From assembly GCA_019075905.1 (NCBI GenBank), contig JAGXAM010000008.1, positions 1 through 64,000 on the forward strand: a stretch of DNA of 64,000 nt, written 5' to 3'. The notes under the pieces are model-generated. The model had not been told where the DNA came from. It worked only from the letters and a program-made list of their open reading frames with translations, and did no database searches. A program made the position numbers and the translations under genes. This document shows, in pieces, positions 46,652 to 57,655 of this stretch. Source of the DNA: Hyphomicrobiales bacterium. Lineage in GTDB: Bacteria > Pseudomonadota > Alphaproteobacteria > Rhizobiales > Beijerinckiaceae. Within the stretch, counting starts at the first letter, position 1. Each line of letters opens with the position of its first letter.

Positions 46652-49600
46652 CTAGGCTGCCCGGCTCGCCAGATCGACCGCCTGGCCTATGCGGGTCTCG
46701 TCGCGTTCTGACAGGCGCGAGGCTCCCGCCTCCTGCGCCATGCGCCGCAACAGGTCAGCCGGTCTTGTGCCGGCCTGCATGAGATTATAGGCGAGGCTGG
46801 CGAGTTCGATGATCGGAATATCGTCGAGTTCGCGCACCGTGGCGCCCGGCGCACGAAACTGCGGCATGATGCTGACATCGATGCCTTCTGGCCAGAAGAT
46901 CTTGCCATGCGGCTCCTCGGAGCGGCGCACATTCGGGCTGACCTGCGCCATAATCACCGCCGCCATGCGCTCGGTGACGCGGGCAAAGCCGTGCAGGGCA
47001 GCAATGCGCTGGCGCAGCAGCCGTTCCGACACCGGCCCCTCGGTATTGATCACCGCCTCGATCATGGCGCGCAAATGTGGCTGGTACTCCTCCTTGAAAA
47101 ACGCGACGCGGTCCGGCTTCATGTCCAGTCCGCTGCTGTCGAGTGCCTTGTAGGGAGCCCAGAAGGTCGGCACCGGTGCGCTGGCCTCTGGTTCTGCCGC
47201 CTGCGGCAGCGCCGCCGGCTGTTCGGCCTGCGCCATGGCGCCCGGCGGGGGTGCCGGCGGTGCCTCATCAGCCGAGGTAAAGACAATCTCGAACAACGGC
47301 GTCGATTCGGCCTGCAGCTTTTCGAGCGCTGCCCGCTCCGCCTTGGTCATGCGCGAGATTTTGAGGTCCTGTTCGAGCGCGCCCTGCAACCGCGCCAGCG
47401 CCCGGTCGCTGTCGAGCCACCATTCGAGCGACCAGGCATGATGCACCTGCCAGCCGAGTTCGCGCAGCCGTTGCGCCCGCAACCGGTCACGCTCGCGCGC
47501 CGTCGTCGTCTGCTCCATGGCGGCGCCATCACAGATGATCCCGGCAAGATAGAGCGATGGATCATCAGGATGGACGATGCCGAAATCGAGGCCCTGTCCG
47601 GTATGGCCGATCTTGGCCCGGACATTCCAGCCTGCGGCCCTGAGCTTCTCCAGCACGATGGTCTCGAAAGACGAGAGCAAGGCAGCGCTTTCGGGACGCT
47701 CGACCTGCGCGGTGGCGGCCTGGTCGGCGTGCAGCAAAAAGGCATGAAGATCATGCCAGCCGGCGCCACGCCCGGCTAGCGGCAACAGGTCGGCAGTCGC
47801 AAAGCTGGAAAATACCTTGAGCCCGGCCCGCGCCCTTGCAATGGCGACATTGAGCGCGCGTTGCCCGAGGGCCCCGTTGAAGATCACCGGCGCAAGCGCG
47901 CTGGCCTTGGCGTCAGCCCTGAAGCCCAGCGACAGCAGCACATGGTCGCGCTCATCGCTTTGGGCCTCGGCAATGGTCTTGACGAACAGCGGCTCGACCG
48001 GCCGCGTCGCATCGGCATAGGCCAGTTGCGGGTCATGCGCCCTGGCAGCCGCCAGCAAATCCTCGATCAGCGCCGCCTGCTGGCGGGTCGCGGCGACAAT
48101 GCCGAGCGATTGGCGCGTCGCCGTCATTTCCGGATCATTCAGATGGGCGATCGCCGCCGCAACCACGGCCTGCGCTTCAGCGAGACTGGCGAGAGCCTGC
48201 GGCTTGTCCTCGGCGGCGCGGGCAATGACGTGATGCTGCAGGCCGGTATCGGCTATGACCGGAGCCGGGAAGGTCATCAGACTGCCGCCATAATAGGCCT
48301 CGTGCGCAAAGGCGATCATGCTTTCGCGGCGGCTGCGGTAATGCCAGTTGAGTGCCTTTGACGGCATTTGCGCGCCAAGGCAGGCATCCAGCAGGCTTTC
48401 CGGCTGGGTCGCGCCTTCGGCACCGGGCGGCAATTCCTGCTGATCGCCGGCAACGATCACCTGCCTGGCCTGTGCCATCACAAACAAGGCATCGTCGGTC
48501 GCGAGTTGTGCCGCCTCGTCGATGATGAGCACATCGAAGGGCTTGTTGCCGGGGGCAAGGAATCGTGCCGCGGAGGCCGGGCTCATCATATGGCAGGGCA
48601 GCAGGCGGCGCAGCGCCGTGGCGGCTTCGGCCATCAGCACCGCTGGCCGGGGATGGGCCTCGGGATGTTCGATGGCGCGGGCGAGAAACGCCAGTTCCGG
48701 GTCCTTGATCGCCGATTTGCGCGGCGGAATGTTCATGGCGAGACGCCCGGCGACCACATGCTGCGCCAGCGTGGCCACGCGCTGGTCAAGCCTCACGAAG
48801 CGCTCGATCGCGTCTTCATGCTGCTCGGCCATGAATGTGCGCAGCACCGCTTCGGCATCGACCTCGGCCGCCAGCCAGCCGCGTGCATAAAACAATTCAA
48901 AAGCTGTTTCAGTGTCTTGCGCGCGCACGCGGCCCTGCGCTACGGCTTCAACCAGCGGCGCCAGACCCATTTCGGCGAGGGTCGCACACAGCGCCTGCCA
49001 TTGGCACCAGCGGTGCATCTGCGTCATCGCCCCGGACCATGATGCCACCATCGCGATCGAGGCTTCGAGCCAGGCCTCGTCCATCGGCAGGCCAAAACTG
49101 TCATCGACCATCATGGTATGGGCCGCCAGCTTTTTGCGGGCGATATCAAAGCTGCGGAAATCATGCACGAGACAGGCAATGGCGTGGCGTTTGCCGCCAT
49201 TTTCGCGCAATTCATCGCCAGAAACATTGAGCGTGCGTGTCAGCCGTTCCAGCCAGATCGCGGCGGAAGTTCCCGGATCGCTGATGGCCTCAGCCCGCGC
49301 CTTGGTCTGCTCGCACCAGGTCAGGCAGGCCTCAACCACGCCGTCGCTGGTCTCAAAGCCCTGCCAGACCGGGCCAAGACACACCAGATTGGCCTCGAAC
49401 GGCAAGGCGAAACGGCGCAATTCCTTGAGTTCCAGCAAGCGTGCCAGATCCGGTCCGAGATCAGCCGGCAACGGGCCTTCGGCAAAGGCGCCGAGACCCT
49501 CGATCACCTGGTTGCGGCGGCGCGACGGCAGGACGAGGCGCCGCCCCACCATGCGCCAATGCTCGGCATAAAGCGCCAGATCCAGCGCAAACACACCATC

Positions 49601-52459
49601 GCGATATTTTTGGGAAAGGCCTGAGGCCACAGTCAGATATTTGTCGCGGATAACCTTCCAGCTCGCAAAAGCCAGCCGTTGCGCGCCAATATCCTGGCTG
49701 AGCGCCACCAGCGCCAGCGGTGCCACCGGCATGATCGCCTGACCAATGAATGTCAGGATGCGCAGCAACCGCGTCGGGTCACCACATGCCGGCAGGTCGA
49801 AAACCGCCATGGCGGCCGCGCTGGTGCGCAACAGGCATTGCGCTGCCTCGGTGTAATTCTGCGCCAGTTCGCTCACTTGCTGCTGCCACAGCGGCGACCA
49901 TTGCGTCTGCCCGATCATCCGCAGCTTGTGTTGGGCCGGAACCCCCAGTCCGTCGACCGCCTGGGCAAGCTCGCGGCTGCGCCCGCGCAAACGCCGCATC
50001 CGCGCCTCATCATGGCTGGCCGCATCCTCGAAACGCAGGGCGATGCCGGGCGCAAACTCCTTGCCGCGAATGACCCGGCCCAGGGCCTCATCCACCGTCA
50101 GGCCATTGCCATGACGCCGGCTCAGGGCGCTCGACACATTGTTGAGGCGCTCCTTGAGCTTTTTCAGGTCGGCGGCCGCAACATACCAGTCGCGCGGGGT
50201 GCGTAGCGAGCGAGCGTCCCACGAGGCTTTCGCCTGCGCCAGCAAATCCTTGCCGGGCGTATCCTCGGCATGCAGCGCCAGGCAGAACGGCCCGAGCCCG
50301 ACCGCCCCCAGCCGCAAATGCAGATTGTGCAGCGCCGTCGCCTTGGGCGACACATAAAGCACGGTCTTGCCGTCGCCGAGCAATTGCACGATCATATTGG
50401 CGAGCGTCTGGCTCTTGCCGGTGCCGGGCGGCGTCGAGAGCACAAAATTCTGCCCATAGGTCGCAGCCAGAATGGCCGAGGATTGCGCGCCGTCCGCCGG
50501 CAGCGGCATGAACTGGTTGCAGGGCTCGATATCACGATCGAGCAGCCGCTCGTCCGGGAACCTTGCCGGATCGGTCATCCTCGTGCCGGCAATAAGATGC
50601 GCCAGCGGCGGGTTGGCATCAAACGTCAGGGTATCATCGCGCAGCCGCAGCCATATTTGATGCTGGTGCAAGGGCGCGGCCAGCAGGGTCACCTTGTCGG
50701 AAAGTTCGATGCCGGCAACATCGTGAACCATCGCCTCAAAGGCCGCCAGTGCCTTGGGCACGTCGGTAACTTCGCCCGATGGCTCGATGTCATTGCCTTC
50801 AAGGGCGAGGTTGAGGCCACGCTCCCGGCGCAGCTTTTCCAGCAGCCACGGGTTGAAGCACACTGCCATGGTCGCGGCGCGCATGGCCCAGCCCTTGGGC
50901 TCCACCACTTCCAGCAGATTGACCGGCGCCAGCAGAATGGGCGCGCTGAAGGCCGCGCTCTTGGTTTCGGGACCACAGTTCACCTGGCCCAGGGCCAGAT
51001 AAAGCCCGTGCGCGCCGGTGGATTCCACGAGATGCGCCTCGGCCCGTGCCAGCCTCGCGAGCTGCGCCTGCAGCTTGTCGATGGCAAGCCTGCTCTGCAC
51101 CACGGCCTTGGGGCGCGGGCGCCCGGCGGCGGTGCTGCTGCGCGGCAGAATGATGATCGGCTCACGCGTCGCCAGTTGCCCGGCCAGCGCGTCAATATCG
51201 ATCCCGGTGACATCGAGCGACGTCAGCGGATCGGCGGCGCTCAGCCAGGGCAGATTTTGCGCGGAATCGGCAAGATTACGCTTCGCGAGCTTAAGGCGTC
51301 CTGCCACCACTTTGGCCGCCGCCGGCTGCGGCGCTGCCACAGCCTGGGCCTGTGCGGCCTTGGCCTTGCCTAGTTTGCTCTTTTGTCCCGGCACCAAGGC
51401 TTCCGCAAATAGCGGCACAACCTGGCGACGGCGCGCCTCGGCAATATCGATCACAACGCCATAATTGGCTTCATTGGGCTCGGCCACGAGCCCGGTGGCT
51501 CTGGCGACAGCCGCACGGAAATGGCCGCGCGGACGCACCGCCACCATGGCCGGATCAAACAGCATCAGCTCGCGCTGGGCGAGCTTCTGGCGCAGCGCTA
51601 GCGGCCGCGGATAAGTGAGATCGCCCGGCTGGCTCGGTTCCATCCACACGCCCACCGCCAGCATGTCGCGGCCAAAGCCGATCAGCGTTTCAAGCCCGGC
51701 CTTTTCCAGCAGCGCTGCGAGCAAGGTCGCCAGCTCAAGCGCGGTTGCGCTCTTGCGCGCCATGATCTCGGCCGGCTGGCTGACCCGGCGCGGGCTGTCG
51801 TAATCCGGCAGTGCTGCCAGCATATAGGTGATGTCGGCATCGACGGCGGCGGCAAAAACCGCCTCCACCAGTTCCCAGACGCGGCTCTTGTTGCCGGTCT
51901 CGTAACCTGCCAGCGCCTGCTGGCGCCCGCTCTGTTCGAGCTTGGCCGCTGCCACGGTCAGGATCTGCGCCACCGCGGCATCATTCGGATTGACGAAGGT
52001 GGCGAGCGTTTCCGGCAGGGCCGCAAGGCCGGGCCAGTCGGTCGCGCTGGTGAGCTCGATCATCGGACTGGCGCCCACCAGCTCGGTTTCGCCCGAGCGC
52101 AGCGACATCGCCAGAGTGGCATTGACCGGTTCGGCAAGCCCGCGCAGGAAAGCCGGGTCGATATCGAAAGCCGCGCCATCGAGCTGCCACGAGGCGCCCG
52201 CCTTCAATTGTTCGATACGAAACAGCTTTTGCGGCAGGAAGGCGGGTTCGGCCGAAAGCGCCAGCGTCAGATGGCCAAGGTCATGTGCGCGGTGGTTTGT
52301 GATCTCGATGCGGGCGACGCTGGCATCGATGAACGGCAATGTGGCGATGCCCATCCGCGCGGGAAAGCCGAGTTTGAGGCTGACGCCGTTAACGCTGCTC
52401 TCGTGCAGGGGCACCCCATCCGCGTGAACGTCATAGGCATTTTGGTCTTCTGGCAGCAT
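46652..52459 (-). CDS. Giant SF1 helicase with DUF4011, nuclease-fold and DUF3320 domains
   Basis: 1935 residues. Order read from sequence: an Ig-like N-terminal region (ARIEITNHRAHDLGHLTLAL) and a transglutaminase-like segment to ~residue 300; a DUF4011-type block ~495-580 (LYLALGQVNCG, APILLAPVNLLEV); helicase Walker A STPPGTGKSQTLANM ~672-686; a long helical insert; Walker B IIDEAAQLATDDALF ~1310-1324, VIVAGDQQELPP, NWHYRSRRESMIAF and LNVAIARARAGLKVFSS; a PD-(D/E)XK/Vsr-like nuclease fold ~1597-1665; DUF3320-like C-terminus ~1785-1860. Expected residues of the transglutaminase-like and nuclease parts look replaced. Related helicase-nuclease proteins are suspected in phage defence; no restriction or toxin genes are adjacent. 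Confidence 0.85.
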   Translation of the reverse strand: MLPEDQNAYDVHADGVPLHESSVNGVSLKLGFPARMGIATLPFIDASVARIEITNHRAHDLGHLTLALSAEPAFLPQKLFRIEQLKAGASWQLDGAAFDIDPAFLRGLAEPVNATLAMSLRSGETELVGASPMIELTSATDWPGLAALPETLATFVNPNDAAVAQILTVAAAKLEQSGRQQALAGYETGNKSRVWELVEAVFAAAVDADITYMLAALPDYDSPRRVSQPAEIMARKSATALELATLLAALLEKAGLETLIGFGRDMLAVGVWMEPSQPGDLTYPRPLALRQKLAQRELMLFDPAMVAVRPRGHFRAAVARATGLVAEPNEANYGVVIDIAEARRRQVVPLFAEALVPGQKSKLGKAKAAQAQAVAAPQPAAAKVVAGRLKLAKRNLADSAQNLPWLSAADPLTSLDVTGIDIDALAGQLATREPIIILPRSSTAAGRPRPKAVVQSRLAIDKLQAQLARLARAEAHLVESTGAHGLYLALGQVNCGPETKSAAFSAPILLAPVNLLEVVEPKGWAMRAATMAVCFNPWLLEKLRRERGLNLALEGNDIEPSGEVTDVPKALAAFEAMVHDVAGIELSDKVTLLAAPLHQHQIWLRLRDDTLTFDANPPLAHLIAGTRMTDPARFPDERLLDRDIEPCNQFMPLPADGAQSSAILAATYGQNFVLSTPPGTGKSQTLANMIVQLLGDGKTVLYVSPKATALHNLHLRLGAVGLGPFCLALHAEDTPGKDLLAQAKASWDARSLRTPRDWYVAAADLKKLKERLNNVSSALSRRHGNGLTVDEALGRVIRGKEFAPGIALRFEDAASHDEARMRRLRGRSRELAQAVDGLGVPAQHKLRMIGQTQWSPLWQQQVSELAQNYTEAAQCLLRTSAAAMAVFDLPACGDPTRLLRILTFIGQAIMPVAPLALVALSQDIGAQRLAFASWKVIRDKYLTVASGLSQKYRDGVFALDLALYAEHWRMVGRRLVLPSRRRNQVIEGLGAFAEGPLPADLGPDLARLLELKELRRFALPFEANLVCLGPVWQGFETSDGVVEACLTWCEQTKARAEAISDPGTSAAIWLERLTRTLNVSGDELRENGGKRHAIACLVHDFRSFDIARKKLAAHTMMVDDSFGLPMDEAWLEASIAMVASWSGAMTQMHRWCQWQALCATLAEMGLAPLVEAVAQGRVRAQDTETAFELFYARGWLAAEVDAEAVLRTFMAEQHEDAIERFVRLDQRVATLAQHVVAGRLAMNIPPRKSAIKDPELAFLARAIEHPEAHPRPAVLMAEAATALRRLLPCHMMSPASAARFLAPGNKPFDVLIIDEAAQLATDDALFVMAQARQVIVAGDQQELPPGAEGATQPESLLDACLGAQMPSKALNWHYRSRRESMIAFAHEAYYGGSLMTFPAPVIADTGLQHHVIARAAEDKPQALASLAEAQAVVAAAIAHLNDPEMTATRQSLGIVAATRQQAALIEDLLAAARAHDPQLAYADATRPVEPLFVKTIAEAQSDERDHVLLSLGFRADAKASALAPVIFNGALGQRALNVAIARARAGLKVFSSFATADLLPLAGRGAGWHDLHAFLLHADQAATAQVERPESAALLSSFETIVLEKLRAAGWNVRAKIGHTGQGLDFGIVHPDDPSLYLAGIICDGAAMEQTTTARERDRLRAQRLRELGWQVHHAWSLEWWLDSDRALARLQGALEQDLKISRMTKAERAALEKLQAESTPLFEIVFTSADEAPPAPPPGAMAQAEQPAALPQAAEPEASAPVPTFWAPYKALDSSGLDMKPDRVAFFKEEYQPHLRAMIEAVINTEGPVSERLLRQRIAALHGFARVTERMAAVIMAQVSPNVRRSEEPHGKIFWPEGIDVSIMPQFRAPGATVRELDDIPIIELASLAYNLMQAGTRPADLLRRMAQEAGASRLSERDETRIGQAVDLASRAA

Positions 52460-52602
52460 GAATCATCACATCCGGACTTTGGCAAAACCCGCAAAAATTC
52501 GCCACGAGCTGCAATTTGCACGGCTTCAATTGAAACTTCGTGAATGCATGCCCGCCGGAAACGGCCAAATGCGCTTGATTTTAACGTGGTTAGCATCCCT
52601 TC

Positions 52603-52643
52603 AAACAAAACGGGCCCGCGCGTGATCTTCACGCGCGGGCCCG
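52603..52643 (-). terminator. Strong intrinsic terminator of acs
   Basis: A perfect 15-bp inverted repeat (52611-52625 with 52629-52643, CGGGCCCGCGCGTGA arm) lies 20 bp past the acs stop. On the minus strand TTTTGTTTGA follows at once. It separates acs from the helicase gene, whose start is about 145 bp further on. Confidence 0.9.
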
Positions 52644-52662
52644 CCTGAAGCGATGCCGGTGC

Positions 52663-54621
<1,959 letters not shown>

Positions 54622-54752
54622 GATGGCATACTCCCTGAAGGTTTCACTGGACTCCGCCGCGGTTCACCGCCGCCATCTGGAGCTCTAACGCGTCAGCCAA
54701 GGCATTCTAGGCAGTTTCGCCAGACCTTGACCAGCATATTGATCATGACTTT

Positions 54753-54795
54753 GAAAAAAGAAGCGGGGGCTCCCGCTATGCGCGCAGGCCCCCGC
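54753..54795 (-). terminator. Intrinsic terminator of the acetate transporter gene
   Basis: On the minus strand GCGGGGGC (54788-54795) pairs with GCCCCCGC (54763-54770), followed by TTCTTTTTTC (54753-54762). It lies 20 bp after the transporter stop and would limit read-through into acs. Confidence 0.85.
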
Positions 54796-54814
54796 TGTAT
54801 CGTCTGATCTCAAC

Positions 54815-55372
54815 TCAGGCCTTGGGTGCCGGTGCGCCGATCGGCAACACGGTGCGGCCATAGGCTTCGTTGATGACTTCGGCGCCGCCGAGATACATTG
54901 CCGCAATGGCGGTTGCGAGGCCGAAATAACCGCCGAGCGTGTGCAGCGAGGCCATGCCGAACTCACCAAAGCCCAGCAGCAGGAAGGTGATGAGCAGCAG
55001 GCCGAAAATGATCTGCAGCATCTTGTTCAGGGCGAAGGTGCCGACGAACATGAAGGCGGTGAACACGCCCCACAGCAGCAGCCATGTGCCAACAGCCGTG
55101 CCGGGCACGCCCTTGGCGAAGAATTCAACGAACAGGCCGAAGGTGATCCAGAACGCGCCGTAAGAGCAGAACGCGACGAAACCAAAGGTGTTGCCGCGCG
55201 GCGCTTCCATCAGGCCGGCAAGCAATTGGGCGGTGCCGCCGAATGCAAAGGCGCAGGCGAGCACCATCGGCACGGCTGAGCCCGGCATGATGCCGGCATT
55301 AATGGAGCTGAGCATCCAGGTTGTGACACCGAAGCCGAACAGGCCTACTGGTGCAGGATTTCCCATTTTCAT
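54815..55372 (-). CDS. Acetate uptake transporter, GPR1/FUN34/YaaH (SatP) family
   Basis: 185-residue inner-membrane protein with about six hydrophobic helices. The family signature NPAPVGLFGFG is at residues 4-14, and FCSYGAFWITFG and FGEFGMASLHTLGGYFGLATA are also typical. It imports acetate/succinate with protons. ATG 55372 has GGGGGAGA about 7 nt upstream; longer upstream frames lack homology. Next to acs it completes an acetate-uptake and activation module. Confidence 0.93.
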   Translation of the reverse strand: MKMGNPAPVGLFGFGVTTWMLSSINAGIMPGSAVPMVLACAFAFGGTAQLLAGLMEAPRGNTFGFVAFCSYGAFWITFGLFVEFFAKGVPGTAVGTWLLLWGVFTAFMFVGTFALNKMLQIIFGLLLITFLLLGFGEFGMASLHTLGGYFGLATAIAAMYLGGAEVINEAYGRTVLPIGAPAPKA

Positions 55373-55761
55373 GTTTACGTCTCCCCCATGAAGCCGTCGA
55401 TCAACCGCCGGCATTGGACTATGAACTTGGCCAAACTCCCGCCATGACGTGCAGGTAATCCAGTCGCTCCTTGTTTAGACGTTAACAGGTTGGTAAGAAA
55501 AGCCAGACTTTAGCCCAAATCTGCCTGTCAAAAAGGCGTAGTGGTGCGCATTTGGGCAAGCTGCCCTGCCAGAAGCACAGGTTGACTTCATACAACTGTC
55601 GCATTAGAAAGCAGCCATTCGAGGGCGGCTCATCGGGCCGCTTTTTGCTTTGGCCTTTCGGGGACAAGGTGAACTTCGGATAATCGTCGGTTAGTTTTGC
55701 CAAAAAGCCAGCCGCCTTGTCGTCGATGAGGCAGAGCCGGTATGAACACGAAGGAAAAACG
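55373..55761. other. Divergent control region between acetate transporter and rplU
   Basis: 389 bp without a protein gene. It must hold promoters for both directions. On the plus strand a short hairpin, GCGGC (55625-55629) and GCCGC (55637-55641), is followed by TTTTTG and resembles an attenuator about 115 nt before rplU. GAAGGAAAAAC just before 55762 contains the rplU ribosome-binding site. Confidence 0.5.
55624..55647 (+). terminator. Attenuator-like hairpin upstream of rplU
   Basis: GCGGC-TCATCGG-GCCGC followed by TTTTTG. The stem is short (5 bp plus possible extension), but the T-run follows directly. It could stop an upstream transcript or attenuate rplU; nothing in the sequence decides this. 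Confidence 0.35.
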
Positions 55762-56475
55762 ATGTTCGCAATTTTCAAAACCGGCGGCAAACAATATCGT
55801 GTTGCCGCCGAGGACAAGATCTCTGTCATGGCTCTGCCGGGTGCGCCGGGCGATGTCATCAGTTTCAATGAAGTGCTGGCACTGAGCGATGCCACGGGAA
55901 CCCATGTTGGTTCACCTCTGGTGGCAGGCGCGTCGGTCGCGGCCGAAATTCTCGGCCACAAGCGCTCGGCCAAGTCGATTGCTTTCAAGAAGCGTCGCCG
56001 GCAGAATTCCAAGCGCAAGCGCGGCCATCGTCAGGACATGACCCAGGTGCGGATCATGGAATTCCTCACGGGCGGTGCAAAGCCTGCGGCAAGGGCTGCG
56101 GCTCCCGTTGCGACCGATCATGACCATGCCGGCATCGCCGCCAACGCTGCGGCCGCAGTTGTTGCCGCCAAGGCCGCAGGCATCGACACCACGAAATTCC
56201 AGAAGCTCGACAAGGCCATTGGCGAAGCCGATGATCTTGAGCTCATCGGGGGCATCGGCCCGACCATCGCCAAGAAGCTTTATGCCCTTGGCATCCATCA
56301 CTTCTGGCAGGTGGTGGCGATGAATCAGGCGGATATCGACGGCATCGAGCACGAGGTTGGCTTCAAGGGCCGCGCCGAGCGCGATCACTGGCGCGAGCAG
56401 GCCGGCGAGTTGATGGCTGGCAAGGGCCCCCGTGCCAAGGTCGACCAGAAGCGCGCCGCAACCCTCGGCGAATGA
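55762..56475 (+). CDS. rplU: Ribosomal protein L21 (bL21) with C-terminal helix-hairpin-helix domain
   Basis: 237 residues, about twice the usual length. Residues 1-103 are standard L21: FAIFKTGGKQYRVAAEDKI, VLGHKRSAKSIAFKKRRRQNSK-like sequence (the RNA-binding basic segment) and KRKRGHRQDMTQVRI. An Ala-rich linker follows. Residues ~157-222 form a helix-hairpin-helix domain (DLELIGGIGPTIAKKLYALG; then WREQAGELMAG), of the kind found at the ends of other alphaproteobacterial proteins. It may add nucleic-acid contacts at the ribosome surface. ATG 55762 follows AAGGAAAAAC. rpmA is 60 bp downstream in the same operon. Confidence 0.94.
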   Translation: MFAIFKTGGKQYRVAAEDKISVMALPGAPGDVISFNEVLALSDATGTHVGSPLVAGASVAAEILGHKRSAKSIAFKKRRRQNSKRKRGHRQDMTQVRIMEFLTGGAKPAARAAAPVATDHDHAGIAANAAAAVVAAKAAGIDTTKFQKLDKAIGEADDLELIGGIGPTIAKKLYALGIHHFWQVVAMNQADIDGIEHEVGFKGRAERDHWREQAGELMAGKGPRAKVDQKRAATLGE

Positions 56476-56535
56476 CGCTGAACTTGAGAAGATGCAGCGC
56501 CTTTGGCGCAAGTAACGACATGAAGGAGCAGAACA

Positions 56536-56808
56536 ATGGCTCATAAAAAGGCAGGCGGTTCATCCCGCAACGGTCGCGATTCCGACGGTCGCCGGCTCGG
56601 CGTCAAGAAATTTGGCGGTGAGCACGTCATTGGCGGCAATATCATCATCCGCCAGCGCGGCACCAAATGGCACCCCGGCAGCAATGTCGGCATGGGTGTC
56701 GACCACACCCTGTTTGCCCTGACTGAAGGCACTGTGCGCTTCAAGCAGACCCAGGGCGGTCGCGCCTTTGTCTCGGTGGTTCCGGCTATTGCCAAGGCGG
56801 CTGAATAA
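56536..56808 (+). CDS. rpmA: Ribosomal protein L27 (bL27)
   Basis: 90-residue large-subunit protein whose N-terminal tail reaches the peptidyl-transferase centre. It starts [20 protein letters not shown] and has [25 protein letters not shown] lies 9 nt upstream of ATG 56536. It forms an operon with rplU; an aldolase gene follows after 30 bp, in place of the usual obgE neighbourhood. Confidence 0.98.
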   Translation: MAHKKAGGSSRNGRDSDGRRLGVKKFGGEHVIGGNIIIRQRGTKWHPGSNVGMGVDHTLFALTEGTVRFKQTQGGRAFVSVVPAIAKAAE

Positions 56809-56838
56809 ACACGATAACAAGGCTTCAGGGAGGCTGAT

Positions 56839-57621
56839 ATGACAGTTGCTGCACCGCTAAGTCACCTGGGCGAGGCGCTGAAGAGCGGCAAGCCTGTCAT
56901 GTCAGCCTGGAGCAGTTTCGCCGAGCCGATGCTCGCCGAGACCATGGTGCGCGAAGGTTATGACACGGTCGTGCTCGACATGCAGCACGGCGCCCATGAC
57001 ATTGCCTCCGTCCAGCGGGGCATCACCCATGTGACGCTGGCCGGCAAGCCCTGCATTGTGCGCATTCCTGTCGGCGATTTCGCCACCGTGTCACGGCTCT
57101 ATGATTTCGGCGCCGCCGCCGTGATCGCGCCGATGATCAACAATCTTGCCGATGCCCGCGCTTTCGCGGCTTTCGCCAAATATCCGCCGCTGGGTGATCG
57201 CTCATGGGGGCCGGCGAGGGCCTTGACAATGACCGGCATGCCACAACCCGATTATCTCAAGACCGCCAACGGCCTGCAATTGGCGATCGCCATGATCGAG
57301 ACGCGCGAGGCGCTCGACGCCATCGACGATATTCTCGGCGTTGCCGGCATTGACGGCGTGTTCGTCGGCCCCTCCGATCTCTCCATCGCCCTGTCGAAAG
57401 GCGATCATGTCAGCCCCGACAGTCCGGTGCTGGATGAGGCGCTGCGCCACATTGTCGCCCGGGTGCGGGCCCACAACAAGACGGCGGGCATTTATACATT
57501 TTCCGGCGCCAAGGCCGCAGCCATGGTGAAGCAGGGCTTCAACTGGTGCACAGTGTGCAACGACAGCCTGCTGCTGCGCCTCGGCGCAAGGGCCGAATTA
57601 AAAGCCGCCCGCCAGAGCTGA
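56839..57621 (+). CDS. HpcH/HpaI family aldolase
   Basis: 260-residue class II pyruvate aldolase (2,4-dihydroxyhept-2-ene-1,7-dioate or 4-hydroxy-2-oxoacid type). Metal and substrate blocks: VVLDMQHGAHD, AAAVIAPMINNLADAR, MIETREALDAIDDIL (Glu ligand), and GVFVGPSDLSIALS (Asp ligand). It cleaves or forms C-C bonds to pyruvate; the aldehyde partner is unknown. AGGGAGGCTGAT precedes ATG 56839, only 30 bp after rpmA, so it may be cotranscribed with ribosomal protein genes. No aromatic-degradation genes are adjacent. Confidence 0.9.
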   Translation: MTVAAPLSHLGEALKSGKPVMSAWSSFAEPMLAETMVREGYDTVVLDMQHGAHDIASVQRGITHVTLAGKPCIVRIPVGDFATVSRLYDFGAAAVIAPMINNLADARAFAAFAKYPPLGDRSWGPARALTMTGMPQPDYLKTANGLQLAIAMIETREALDAIDDILGVAGIDGVFVGPSDLSIALSKGDHVSPDSPVLDEALRHIVARVRAHNKTAGIYTFSGAKAAAMVKQGFNWCTVCNDSLLLRLGARAELKAARQS

Positions 57622-57655
57622 ACCGGGAAATTAGGGGCGCACCACAAGGGCCCAC

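Noticed and set aside
46652-52459. A defence island around the giant helicase
   Set aside because: Flanking genes are an amidase and acs, both metabolic. No restriction-modification, toxin-antitoxin, integrase or CRISPR features are present, so at most it is a single-gene system.
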